Assembly (NCBI GenBank): GCA_023453725.1 | Contig: JAEXTB010000059.1 | Location: 1-21,908 of the forward strand | Reading direction: 5' to 3' | Source of the DNA: Bacillota bacterium | GTDB lineage: Bacteria; Bacillota; Clostridia; Christensenellales; CAG-138 | Length of the DNA: 21,908 nt | In this document: one piece after another, positions 12,668 through 21,003 of the stretch | How positions within the stretch are numbered: position 1 is the stretch's first letter | How the letters are laid out: every line of letters starts with the position of its first letter | The notes under the pieces: generated by a model | What the model saw: only the letters and a program-made list of their open reading frames with translations | The model's database searches: none | What the model was told of the DNA's origin: nothing | Program-made: the position numbers and the translations under genes

Positions 12668-14191
12668 CTATTGCAACCCCAAGGCTTCTTTTGCGGCGGA
12701 ATCAAGATCCAAAGCATACTCAAATCTGATTGCGCAGACCTTTGAATTTTCGCTCTCGCCGTCTGTCCACACCTGTACAAAATAGACATCCTCATTCTCG
12801 CAGGACGGACGGTAATAAAAATTCGTATTTGCAAGGAAATCCTGCCCACACAGCAAAGGCTTCCATTCGGTAGAGGGAACCATAATCGCCCTGAGCTGTG
12901 CAATGGGGTCCCCCATGTGGAAATCCCCTATGATTGGAAGAGGATCAATCGTCATGCCATCCGTTACCAGATTCCAACTGGCCACCTCAACCATATAAGC
13001 CGGGGCGGCGTTGGTAAGAGATCCACTATCTGAAACGGTCATAAACTCGAAAGTGCATCTTGAATCGCCCAGCATGGCGGCTGCCATTTTTGGGTCGTTT
13101 TCGTACAATGTGGTATCTGTACACATCTTATTGATATCGTAGAATGGCATTTTGACCATGGATAGTATGGTTCTGTTTCCCTGGCTGTCGAAGTCTCCGT
13201 AAGTACCGGGGCTTTTCAAAGCGGTTTGCAGGCAGGAAGAGGAATAGGTGCTCTGTGTGTCCGTATAGATGTATTCTTCATTATTGATGTATAGGGTGTT
13301 ATCGTTGAGCGCAACATCATTGCCCCTATATTTGACTCTGACCGGGCGAAGAACTGCGCCATTCTCCGTTTTATCTGCAATGACGACTGTCATATAAATA
13401 TCTCTGTGGTCAAGAAAGCTTTGGGTCTCGGTGGTATTCTCCATACGAAGACTTTCATACCAGTCGTCTGCTGCGGATAATACATAGTACACGTTCTCCG
13501 TATTGCCATCATCGTCCAAATCAGCTTCACCAGCATGAAAAGCGCCAGCCCGCTTCTCAAAGTAAGCGTCAATTGCAGAAAATATCGCCTCCGGTTCACC
13601 GGCCATCTCTATATTGAGTACGTTGGGGCAATCAAACGCGGCTGCGTTTTTATAATCGAATGATACGCCATCTAGCGCCGCAATCTCTTCCCAATCCCTT
13701 CCTGTCCATTGGTTATAGTGGGACTCCACATAATCCAGCGTTGAAAAATCTCTATTCCACAGTATGGTGTCATACCCTTCCATATTGCAGTAGCTGGAGC
13801 TTTCCGCTGCTCCGGTTGGGGTATATCCCCAGAAGTGATACTGTGTATCATTGGAATCCGCAAGGAACTGCGTGTGCATGCCATTATCTTCATCCGTAAT
13901 CGCATTGATCAGCAGTTCGTTTGCACCATCGCCATCTGCATCATAGAGCGTATACGTCAGGTCGGATACCACCTGATCCCGAAAGCTCCATAATATAAAG
14001 GCGTATTCCAAATCACTGATGTTTCCTGTGTAGGAGCCGATATCGCTGCCCTGTTGCGTATCGGGTGTTGCTGAAATGACGGCTGCAGTCTGTTGGGGGA
14101 CACCTTCGGGATCGGATACTTCTGCCTGTTTGCTGCAGCCACTGACAAGAACCATAAGGCATAGCGCGAAAACAAAAATTCTCTTTGCCAT
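12668..14191 (-). CDS. Hypothetical lipoprotein with calcium-loop-like DxDxDG motifs
   Basis: The 507-residue exported lipoprotein has a basic start, a hydrophobic core and the lipobox LVSGC (15-19), so C19 should carry the lipid and anchor the protein outside the membrane. A Gln/Thr/Ser-rich linker follows. Two DxDxDG loops, DADGDG (84-89) and DLDDDG (224-229), each sit in a segment reading as a beta-strand (NELLINAI and NTENVYYVL). Such loops bind calcium in FG-GAP, VCBS or dockerin-like folds, and the protein may contain two related domains. I recognise no enzyme motif. ATG 14191 has GGAGGG upstream at a longer than usual spacing. A strong promoter lies at 14279-14307. It is followed after 39 bp by the beta-repeat membrane protein gene. 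Confidence 0.8.
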   Translation of the reverse strand: MAKRIFVFALCLMVLVSGCSKQAEVSDPEGVPQQTAAVISATPDTQQGSDIGSYTGNISDLEYAFILWSFRDQVVSDLTYTLYDADGDGANELLINAITDEDNGMHTQFLADSNDTQYHFWGYTPTGAAESSSYCNMEGYDTILWNRDFSTLDYVESHYNQWTGRDWEEIAALDGVSFDYKNAAAFDCPNVLNIEMAGEPEAIFSAIDAYFEKRAGAFHAGEADLDDDGNTENVYYVLSAADDWYESLRMENTTETQSFLDHRDIYMTVVIADKTENGAVLRPVRVKYRGNDVALNDNTLYINNEEYIYTDTQSTYSSSCLQTALKSPGTYGDFDSQGNRTILSMVKMPFYDINKMCTDTTLYENDPKMAAAMLGDSRCTFEFMTVSDSGSLTNAAPAYMVEVASWNLVTDGMTIDPLPIIGDFHMGDPIAQLRAIMVPSTEWKPLLCGQDFLANTNFYYRPSCENEDVYFVQVWTDGESENSKVCAIRFEYALDLDSAAKEALGLQ

Positions 14192-14278
14192 GGTAATCCA
14201 ATACCCTCCGCCATTTTGATTCGGTCCTCATCCGTTTCTCATTGATCCGCTGATAGGTATAGGGATGAGAGCGCTCTT

Positions 14279-14307
14279 ATTATAGCGCGCAGGGGAAGGA
14301 CTTACAA
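14279..14307 (-). promoter_or_regulatory. Promoter of the lipoprotein/beta-repeat operon
   Basis: On the minus strand, TTGTAA (14302-14307), a 17-bp spacer and a perfect TATAAT (14279-14284). It lies between the rmuC stop and the lipoprotein gene and implies a leader of about 80 nt. Confidence 0.65.
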
Positions 14308-14334
14308 GAAATTGGAAGGATATCTTTGGCGGCG

Positions 14335-15843
14335 TCATTCATCTGTTTCTGAGACTGTATCCAACAGTTCTTTGGTTTCTACGGCTGGAAGCTCGGAGAC
14401 TTCCCGAAGCTTGCTGTTTATTTTTCTTGTCCGGACACCAATCAGCTTATCCAGTTCTACACCCGTTTGTTCAATGCGCTTCTGTGCCGCTTCCAAGACC
14501 TCGGAAAATGTCGTAAATTCCGTTTTGACTGCGCCTAACACGTTCCACACTTCACTGGAACGCTTTTGTATCGCAAGCGTTCTAAATCCCATCTGGAGGC
14601 TGTTCAGCAGTGCCGCGAATGTTGTCGGGCCTGCAATATTGACTTTGTACTGCCTTTGCAGCGTATCAACAAGGCCCCTACGAACCACTTCCGCATATAG
14701 ACCTTCAAAGGGCAAAAACATAATAGCAAAATCGGTCGTATTGGGAGAATCGATATATTTGTCACGAATATCCTTGGCGCAGTTTTTAATTCTTGTTTCC
14801 AATATGGCCTGGGCAGAGGAAATGGCGCCGACGTCGCCTACTTCATAGGCGTCCACTAACTGCCCATATGTATCTGCGGGGAATTTTGCATCTACGGGAA
14901 GATAAACGCAGCGCTCGCCTTCCCCGGGTAATTTGATGGCATACTCGACACGGTTTGTTGACCCGCGCTTGGTAACGACGTTTTCGTCATACTGCTCTTT
15001 GGCCAGCAACTCTTCTATAAGGGCTCCAAGCTGGTATTCGCCTACAATACCGCGCGTTTTCACATTTGATAGGACCTTCTTTAAATCGCCAACGCCGCTT
15101 GCGAGCGTTTTCATTTCTCCAAGTCCGGTATATACTTCCTGCAACCGGTCATTGACCAGCTTAAAAGATTGGGTGATCCGGTCGTCAAGCGTTTTCTGCA
15201 GTTTTTCATCAACGGTAGCCCGCATTTTTTCAAGCTGTTGACTATTGTCCTGCTGCAGAGCTTCCAGGCGATTTTGCACAGTGGTGCGGATACCGTCCAT
15301 AGACTCTTTGCTTTGCAATGCAAAGGTATTAAACTGTTCGTTGACAGTTTTTAAGCGGTCAGAGACCGTGGATTGCAACTGTGTCTGAGCCTCTGTCAGC
15401 ATCTTGGATATCTCAAGAAGACGTTTGTCCTGCATTTCAAACTGCTTATCCTGAGCGCCCGAAAGCATGGTTGTGGTATCTTTAATGCTCTTCTGCAAAA
15501 GGCTCTGGTTGTTAGAAATACTGTCGATCAGTTCTTTTAGCCTAACATCCTGCCTCTCGGCGGTCTGGCGCTGCACGGTAACGATGGCGTCGGCAAAGGC
15601 TCTCATTGTTGTTTGAACGGAGGTATTCATCTCGGTCCGGGATGACCTGATTTCATTTATGACGTCGCTTTTTGCCTGTGCCGCCACCGTGGACTGCTGT
15701 GCGGCTATGTCACTCAAGAGCTCTCTTTTTAATCTCTCAGTATCAATAGGCACGGATTTTTTTAAAGTCACAACGATGTTGGCAATCACCATAATCAAAA
15801 TGGCAGCACTCAATAACTGAAGAATCAGCACAATATTTTCCAA
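14335..15843 (-). CDS. rmuC: DNA recombination protein RmuC homologue
   Basis: The 502-residue RmuC-family protein limits certain recombination events in E. coli and is thought to act as a membrane-tethered nuclease-like factor. An N-terminal hydrophobic segment (about 4-26) is followed by a long coiled-coil region (about 33-235). The RmuC domain follows, with TRGIVGEYQL (263-272), PVDAKFP (316-322, the core of a PD-(D/E)XK-like site) and FLPFEGLYAEVV near 376-387. The start codon appears to be TTG at 15843 with GAGAGG just upstream. The next ATG would remove most of the membrane segment. The tail ends in an acidic stretch. The lipoprotein promoter starts just after its stop. Confidence 0.92.
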   Translation of the reverse strand: MENIVLILQLLSAAILIMVIANIVVTLKKSVPIDTERLKRELLSDIAAQQSTVAAQAKSDVINEIRSSRTEMNTSVQTTMRAFADAIVTVQRQTAERQDVRLKELIDSISNNQSLLQKSIKDTTTMLSGAQDKQFEMQDKRLLEISKMLTEAQTQLQSTVSDRLKTVNEQFNTFALQSKESMDGIRTTVQNRLEALQQDNSQQLEKMRATVDEKLQKTLDDRITQSFKLVNDRLQEVYTGLGEMKTLASGVGDLKKVLSNVKTRGIVGEYQLGALIEELLAKEQYDENVVTKRGSTNRVEYAIKLPGEGERCVYLPVDAKFPADTYGQLVDAYEVGDVGAISSAQAILETRIKNCAKDIRDKYIDSPNTTDFAIMFLPFEGLYAEVVRRGLVDTLQRQYKVNIAGPTTFAALLNSLQMGFRTLAIQKRSSEVWNVLGAVKTEFTTFSEVLEAAQKRIEQTGVELDKLIGVRTRKINSKLREVSELPAVETKELLDTVSETDE

Positions 15844-15997
15844 TTTCCTCTCTTGATTGTAATCATGTATATTGTAATGAATTTTTCGTCCTTACGCTAC
15901 CATAGAAGAGGGGATATCGGTTCGTCTGCTTGCGCTGATGAACATAGGGGCCTCTGCTTGATATACAATCTGATACAACTAACGGGAGGAAAGAAAC

Positions 15998-16026
15998 AAG
16001 CCCCGAAAGCACTGCTTTCGGGGCTT
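15998..16026. terminator. Terminator between guaA and rmuC
   Basis: A 13-bp perfect stem (15998-16010/16014-16026, loop act) is followed on the minus strand by a T-rich GTTTCTTTCC. It ends guaA, which stops a few bases to the right. The 155 bp between here and rmuC show no gene and no clear promoter. Confidence 0.8.
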
Positions 16027-16033
16027 TGTTGGC

Positions 16034-17560
16034 TTACTCCCACTCAATCGTGCCCGGGGGTTTAGACGTAATATCGTAGACGACACGGTTCACATGGGGG
16101 ACTTCCGCAATAATCCGCTCGGAAATCTTTCTGAGCACGGGGTAGGGGATTTCCGCAAATTCCACCGTCATGGCGTCCGTAGAGGTGACGGCGCGTACGC
16201 CGATGGCGTAATCGTAGGTGCGCTCGTCGCCCATGACGCCCACGCTGCGCATGCCGGTAAACACGGTGAAGTACTGCCAGATTGCCTGGTCAAGGCCCGC
16301 ATTTTTGATTTCCTCGCGGAAGATCCAGTCGCTGTGGCGAAGAATGCTCAGCTTGTCCTCGGTGATGTCGCCCAATATGCGGATAGCAAGGCCGGGGCCG
16401 GGGAAGGGCTGCCGCCATACAAGATCGTGCGGGATAGAGAGGCTTTCGCCTAAAATACGGACTTCGTCCTTAAACAACATGCGGAGCGGTTCACATAAAC
16501 CCTTGAAGCCGATATCCTTCGGAAGCCCGCCCACGTTGTGGTGGCTTTTGATGGTAGCGGCGCTCTCCGTGCCGCTTTCAATGACATCCGGGTAGATGGT
16601 GCCCTGCAGCAGGTAGTCCGCGCCGCCGAGCTTTTTCGCTTCTTCCTCAAACACACGGATAAACTCCGTGCCGATGATTTTGCGTTTCTGCTCCGGTTCG
16701 GTGACGCCAGCAAGTTTAGAGAGGAACCGTTCCCGCGCATCCACGGCAATGACGTTTAAGCCCAGCTTGTCTCGGTAGAAGCCGATGACTTCTTCCCGTT
16801 CGTTGTGGCGCAGTAAACCGTGATCTACGAATATGCACGTAAGCCTGTCGCCAACCGCGCGGTGGACGAGCACGCTCGCAACGGAACTATCGACGCCGCC
16901 GGAAAGCGCGCCCAATACCTTGCCGTCGCCTACCTGCTTGCGGATATCCGCAATGAGGGTATCGGCCAGGTTTTCCGGGGAATAGTCGCAGGTAAGCTTG
17001 CAGATGTTTTTGAGGAAATTCTTGATGATGCGCGCGCCCTGCGGGGTATGGTTGACCTCCGCGTGGAACTGTATGCCGTAGAGCCTGCGGTTTTCATCCG
17101 CAAACGCCGCTACCGGGCAGTTTTCCGTGCGCGCAGTGGGGGAGAAGCCTTCGGGCGCTTTGATGACGGCGTCGTTGTGGTTCATCCAAACGATGCCTTG
17201 ATCCACGCCTTCAAAGAGGGGGTGTGAAACAAATTCAATCTCGGTGCGGCCATATTCGCGTACGGCCGCGCGGTTGATTTCCCCGCCGAACACCTTGGCA
17301 ATATACTGCATGCCGTAGCAGATGCCGAGTATCGGCACGTTCAGGGAGAAAACCTCCTCCAAACAGGCCTTTGCGCCGGGGGCATACACGCTGTCCGGCC
17401 CTCCGGTCAATATCACGCCGGACAACACGTCGCCTTTGATGCGTTCGATGCTGGCTTTGTGCGACAGAAGCTCGGAGTACACGCCCGCCTCGCGCACGCG
17501 GCGCGCAATGAGCTGGTTGTACTGGCCACCGAAATCCAGCACCACGATGCGTTCCTTCAT
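16034..17560 (-). CDS. guaA: GMP synthase (glutamine-hydrolysing)
   Basis: GuaA converts XMP to GMP with ATP and glutamine, the last step of guanine nucleotide synthesis, in the cytosol. At 508 residues it is full length. The N-terminal class I amidotransferase has the nucleophile C81 in GICYGMQ and the H166-x-E168 pair in QFHAEV. The ATP-pyrophosphatase domain opens with the P-loop SGGVDSS (220-226). The C-terminal dimerisation domain ends with SKPPGTIEWE, the usual family terminus. ATG 17560 has AAAGGAA upstream. A promoter (17605-17633) lies just upstream and a terminator (15998-16026) just downstream, so it is likely monocistronic. No purine riboswitch is visible in the short leader. Confidence 0.98.
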   Translation of the reverse strand: MKERIVVLDFGGQYNQLIARRVREAGVYSELLSHKASIERIKGDVLSGVILTGGPDSVYAPGAKACLEEVFSLNVPILGICYGMQYIAKVFGGEINRAAVREYGRTEIEFVSHPLFEGVDQGIVWMNHNDAVIKAPEGFSPTARTENCPVAAFADENRRLYGIQFHAEVNHTPQGARIIKNFLKNICKLTCDYSPENLADTLIADIRKQVGDGKVLGALSGGVDSSVASVLVHRAVGDRLTCIFVDHGLLRHNEREEVIGFYRDKLGLNVIAVDARERFLSKLAGVTEPEQKRKIIGTEFIRVFEEEAKKLGGADYLLQGTIYPDVIESGTESAATIKSHHNVGGLPKDIGFKGLCEPLRMLFKDEVRILGESLSIPHDLVWRQPFPGPGLAIRILGDITEDKLSILRHSDWIFREEIKNAGLDQAIWQYFTVFTGMRSVGVMGDERTYDYAIGVRAVTSTDAMTVEFAEIPYPVLRKISERIIAEVPHVNRVVYDITSKPPGTIEWE

Positions 17561-17604
17561 GCTCGTTTCCTTTCGTTTTATCTTAAAAACTTGAATACCG
17601 TTTT

Positions 17605-17633
17605 ATACTACCCTATCTGAGCGCGGCAGGCAA
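17605..17633 (-). promoter_or_regulatory. Putative guaA promoter
   Basis: On the minus strand, TTGCCT (17628-17633), 17 bp and TAGTAT (17605-17610). The leader would be about 40 nt, too short for a purine riboswitch. Confidence 0.5.
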
Positions 17634-17678
17634 CAGGAAAGCTTGGGCAGCATTTGGAATTGGACAGTGTGAGAGAAA

Positions 17679-17704
17679 TATATTGTTTCACGTGAAACAA
17701 TATA
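17679..17704. other. parS: parS site 1 (within a 26-bp perfect palindrome)
   Basis: The 16-bp core TGTTTCACGTGAAACA (17684-17699) matches the Spo0J/ParB parS consensus exactly. The flanks extend the perfect palindrome to 17679-17704. It lies directly beside the T-tract of the TPR-gene terminator. ParB would bind here and spread to help segregate the origin region. Confidence 0.95.
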
Positions 17705-17731
17705 AAAAAGCACTCCTTTAGAGTGCCTTTT
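17704..17731 (-). terminator. Terminator of the TPR gene
   Basis: GCACTC (17710-17715) pairs with GAGTGC (17721-17726). On the minus strand it is followed by TTTTTT (complement of 17704-17709), and the plus side also has CTTTT. It lies about 50 bp after the TPR stop and touches parS site 1. Confidence 0.78.
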
Positions 17732-17781
17732 CAAACTGAATTTCATGCAAGATGGTTATGTGCGTCATTGTACCTGCACAA

Positions 17782-18579
17782 CTATTTTTCCTTATATTGC
17801 ACTAGCCTCAACCGTGTTTGCGGCTTTTTGTGATACCGCGCAATCACTTTGAGCAATGAAATATTTTCAAGATGGCGTTTCATGAACGCGCGGTTCCAAT
17901 GCATCGCCTGACGGATGTCTTTTACCTTGCAGCAGCAATGCACAATATCTTTCATATAGGAAACGTTGTCCGGTCTATGCTTTACAAGAGCAAGCAGCCT
18001 TTGAAGCGCCTCCCGGTAGCTGCCGGAATACATCAGCGCCAGTGCCTGGCAATAAAGCGCATCCAGATTGGAGGGATCCTGCCCGTAAGCGATTGTAAAT
18101 TCCTCAAGCGCCGCCGAATACGCACCTTCTGTCAGATAGCACACGCCAAGGTTCTGGTGGCATTCGGACTGGTCATACTGGATGCGAAGTGAACGCTTGT
18201 AGTATTTCTTCGCGGTGATATAATCTCTAATGCTGTCATAATAGACGCCAAGGTAATACAGCGCGTCCACGTGAAACGCATTCATGCGTTCCGCGCACTT
18301 GAAAAAATACAGCGCCTTTTCGTGTTCTCCCAATGCAAGGTATACGCGGCCGAGGTTAAACACGGGGCGCACCCAGCTTGGGTTTTGCTGAATCAGCGTT
18401 TCAAAACGGGAGATGGCCTCATGATAGTCTCCCAAGCAGAGCGCACAGCAGCCGATGTAGTTGAGGCATTCTTCGGTTTCCTCCATACGGCTAATCTGGG
18501 TAAACAATTCCAGTGCCGTTTCGTAGTTTCCGGCGGCGTAACAATCCTCCGCCTTGTGAAACAACGCTCCGTTCTTCAT
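17782..18579 (-). CDS. Tetratricopeptide-repeat protein
   Basis: The 265-residue protein is built almost wholly of tetratricopeptide repeats: about seven 34-residue units starting near residues 3, 37, 71, 105, 139, 173 and 207. The typical W/L-G-Y-A-P pattern shows in stretches such as FNLGRVYLALGEHEKALYFF and QNLGVCYLTEGAYSAALEEF. Such arrays bind partner proteins. There is no signal peptide, membrane segment or catalytic domain, so it is probably a cytosolic scaffold with an unknown partner. It is cysteine-rich for its size, including a CCC run near residue 215. ATG 18579 has GGGGGAG 4 bp upstream. It sits between parS sites 1 and 2; a link to segregation is only a positional speculation. 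Confidence 0.88.
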   Translation of the reverse strand: MKNGALFHKAEDCYAAGNYETALELFTQISRMEETEECLNYIGCCALCLGDYHEAISRFETLIQQNPSWVRPVFNLGRVYLALGEHEKALYFFKCAERMNAFHVDALYYLGVYYDSIRDYITAKKYYKRSLRIQYDQSECHQNLGVCYLTEGAYSAALEEFTIAYGQDPSNLDALYCQALALMYSGSYREALQRLLALVKHRPDNVSYMKDIVHCCCKVKDIRQAMHWNRAFMKRHLENISLLKVIARYHKKPQTRLRLVQYKEK

Positions 18580-18639
18580 TTGGCTCCCCCAGTAAAAATA
18601 CTATCCTGCTTGAGTCTAGCACACCTGTCACAAGCCTAC

Positions 18640-18671
18640 AATGCGCCAAATTAATGAAACATTGGCGTATT
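18640..18671. repeat. Imperfect inverted repeat next to parS site 2
   Basis: AATGCGCCAA (18640-18649) and TTGGCGTATT (18662-18671) are complementary at nine of ten positions. The right arm ends at the first base of parS site 2. No T-run follows. Confidence 0.4.
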
Positions 18672-18686
18672 GTTTCACGTGAAACA
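18671..18686. other. parS: parS site 2
   Basis: A perfect TGTTTCACGTGAAACA lies in the TPR-ftsH divergent intergenic region. Unlike site 1, the palindrome does not extend into the flanks. The remainder of this gap (18687-18917) holds two GTCAAGGT words about 60 bp apart and only weak promoter-like matches for ftsH, such as TTGAGG (18831-18836) with TACTTT (18854-18859). Confidence 0.95.
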
Positions 18687-18917
18687 TATGTATGCCAAAT
18701 CATTGCTAACCAATGAAAAAATCGATTTTGATTGACAACAGGTAACCAAGTTGGTCAAGGTACGTGGGGGAGAATCAAACTTCACACGACCGCAATAATC
18801 CTGTACGTTTGCTGTCAAGGTTAATTCACATTGAGGCGGTAGATTGCGGGTATTACTTTGGATAAGATGATATCTATAGGAAAAGCTCCGCTTTTGCCTG
18901 ACGAAAGGATAGTTTGT

Positions 18918-20750
18918 ATGATTAGCGACAGCAATAAAACGCCGCGAAAGCCGATGATCTATTACGGGCTCATTGTGCTTGTCGCGCTTTTGCTTTTAAA
19001 CGCGCTGGTGTTCCCATCCCTATTTAATACGCCGGTAACGGAGACGGACTACGGTACGTTTCTAAAGCAGGTGGATACGGGCGCCGTCAAGAAGTTTGAA
19101 CTCAAAAGTGAGACTATATTTTATACCACTGAGGAAAATGGCAAAGAGGTGGTGTATTCCACCGGCGCAATGCCGGACGACGCGCTGACGCAGCGCCTGT
19201 ATGACGCGGGCGTGGAATTCAGCCGCGTGGTGCCGGAAGAGACCTCACCCATACTTGCATTTTTAATCAGCTGGATATTACCCATTCTGTTATTCTCTTG
19301 GCTGGGACGCACACTGATGAAGAGTATGCAAAAGCGGGGCGGAGGACTTAACGCCATGCAGTTTGGCAAATCCAACGCGAAAATCTATGTACAGGCGGAA
19401 ACCGGGAAGTCCTTTGCGGACGTTGCAGGCCAGGATGAAGCCAAGGAAGCACTCACGGAGATTGTAGATTTTCTGCATAACCCCAGAAAGTATGCGGAGA
19501 TCGGCGCGGACTTGCCCAAGGGCGTGCTGCTCGTCGGCCCTCCGGGCACGGGCAAGACGTTGCTTGCAAAAGCGGTAGCGGGGGAGGCAGATGTCCCGTT
19601 TTTCTCCATTTCCGGTTCGGAGTTTGTAGAAATGTTCGTGGGCATGGGCGCCGCCAAGGTACGCGATCTCTTCCAGCAGGCCAACGAAAAAGCACCCTGC
19701 ATCGTGTTCATTGATGAGATTGATACCATCGGCAAAAAGAGGGACAACTCCGGCTTTGCCGGCAATGATGAACGGGAACAGACGCTTAACCAGCTGCTTT
19801 CCGAGATGGACGGCTTTGACGGCAAGCGCGGCGTCATCATACTTGCCGCCACCAACCGCCCTGAAACATTGGATAAGGCATTGCTGCGCCCCGGCCGGTT
19901 CGATAGAAGGGTGCCTGTGGAGCTGCCGGATTTAAAAGGACGGGAAGCCATATTACAGGTACACGCGCAGAAGATTAAGACGGAACTGAGTGTCAATTAC
20001 AACGCCATCGCCCGTGCTACCGCCGGGGCTTCCGGCGCAGAGCTTGCAAACATCATCAACGAGGCAGCGCTTCGCGCGGTGCGTGCAGGGCGCAAGCTTG
20101 TGAACCAATCGGATTTGGAGGAAAGCGTGGAGGTCGTCATTGCGGGGTATCAGCGCAAAAACGCTGTGATTTCCGCAAAGGAAAAGCGGATTATCGCTTA
20201 CCATGAGATCGGCCATGCCATTGTCGCTGCCAAGCAGGAAAACAGCGCGCCGGTCCACAAGATCACAATCGTGCCCCGGACTTCCGGCGCTTTGGGCTAC
20301 ACCATGCAGGTAGAGGAGCAGGAGCAGTTTTTAATGAGCAGAGAACAGGCGGAAAGCAAGCTTGCTACCCTCACCGGCGGACGCGCCGCCGAGCAGCTTG
20401 TGATAGGGTCCATTACAAGCGGCGCTTCAAACGATATTGAGCAGGCCACGCGCATTGCCCGGGCCATGGTCACACGCTACGGCATGAGCGAAGCGTTCGG
20501 TATGGTGGCGCTTGAAACCGTCAACAACCCGTACCTTGGGTCAGACTCTACGCTTGCCTGCTCGCAGGAGACCGCTGCCAAGGTGGACTCAGAGACCATC
20601 CGCATCATCCGCAAGGCGTATGAAAATGCGGAACGCATCCTGAAGGAAAATATAGGCAAGCTGCATGAACTTGCGGAGTATCTGCTGGAGAAGGAGACCA
20701 TCACCGGCGAGGAGTTTATGGACGTACTTACCCGCAGCAAGGCGGCTTAA
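18918..20750 (+). CDS. ftsH: ATP-dependent zinc metalloprotease FtsH
   Basis: FtsH is a membrane-anchored hexameric AAA+ protease that degrades misfolded membrane proteins and regulatory proteins. The 610-residue form has two membrane spans (about 13-33 and 111-129) around a short external domain. Walker A is GPPGTGKT (207-214), Walker B VFIDEID (263-269), and the second region of homology reads ATNRPETLDKALLRPGRFDRR. The zinc site HEIGH (429-433) is completed by D506 in SNDIEQA. ATG 18918 has AAAGGA 8 bp upstream; the same frame extends to a TTG at 18858 without a ribosome site. The C-terminus ends soon after the protease domain. The gene is flanked by parS sites 2 and 3 and ends before a repeat cluster and terminator. 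Confidence 0.97.
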   Translation: MISDSNKTPRKPMIYYGLIVLVALLLLNALVFPSLFNTPVTETDYGTFLKQVDTGAVKKFELKSETIFYTTEENGKEVVYSTGAMPDDALTQRLYDAGVEFSRVVPEETSPILAFLISWILPILLFSWLGRTLMKSMQKRGGGLNAMQFGKSNAKIYVQAETGKSFADVAGQDEAKEALTEIVDFLHNPRKYAEIGADLPKGVLLVGPPGTGKTLLAKAVAGEADVPFFSISGSEFVEMFVGMGAAKVRDLFQQANEKAPCIVFIDEIDTIGKKRDNSGFAGNDEREQTLNQLLSEMDGFDGKRGVIILAATNRPETLDKALLRPGRFDRRVPVELPDLKGREAILQVHAQKIKTELSVNYNAIARATAGASGAELANIINEAALRAVRAGRKLVNQSDLEESVEVVIAGYQRKNAVISAKEKRIIAYHEIGHAIVAAKQENSAPVHKITIVPRTSGALGYTMQVEEQEQFLMSREQAESKLATLTGGRAAEQLVIGSITSGASNDIEQATRIARAMVTRYGMSEAFGMVALETVNNPYLGSDSTLACSQETAAKVDSETIRIIRKAYENAERILKENIGKLHELAEYLLEKETITGEEFMDVLTRSKAA

Positions 20751-20752
20751 AG

Positions 20753-20808
20753 TACGTTCAGGGCGCTGCCCGAAACCCTGCTTAAGGCACGTTAGTCCCT
20801 TAAGCATC
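20753..20808. repeat. Two-hairpin repeat after ftsH (module B copy)
   Basis: It starts TACGTT, then GGGC-gct-GCCC (20761-20771), then the perfect stem GCTTAAGG/CCTTAAGC (20780-20787/20798-20805), then ATCC. The order and spacing match 3716-3772 after dnaN, allowing a two-base gap. Two more hairpins follow: GTCTATA/TATAGAC (20820-20826/20839-20845) and AACAGCC-GAAA-GGCTGTT (20852-20869). Confidence 0.6.
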
Positions 20809-20873
20809 CAAAACAGGAAGTCTATAGATTGATAAGTGTATAGACAAAAACAACAGCCGAAAGGCTGTTTATG

Positions 20874-20926
20874 AGCGGATATATGGATCTGTTTCACGTG
20901 AAACAATATCCATATATCCGCTTTTT
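20874..20926 (+). terminator. Terminator hairpin carrying parS site 3 at its tip
   Basis: A perfect 15-bp stem (20874-20888/20908-20922) ends in a T-run (20922-20926). Its loop is the self-complementary parS sequence, so the RNA can fold into one long hairpin with a small internal mismatch. It is placed to end ftsH transcription. Confidence 0.82.
20890..20905. other. parS: parS site 3
   Basis: A third perfect TGTTTCACGTGAAACA, enclosed by the 15-bp inverted repeat of the ftsH-side terminator. ParB binding is predicted from the exact consensus. Confidence 0.95.
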
Positions 20927-21003
20927 GTATATGTACAATCGAGCAAATAATAAATATGCAGAACAAATTCTAAACAAATCATGCCTCCGACGTTAAAAAT
21001 GCA

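Noticed and set aside
17561..17604. Purine riboswitch before guaA
   Set aside because: The predicted leader is only about 40 nt and shows no three-way junction or conserved riboswitch core.
18263..18278. Degenerate parS half-site inside the TPR gene
   Set aside because: Only 11 of 16 bases match parS. The core CACGTGAAAC is coding, and this match is too weak beside the perfect sites.
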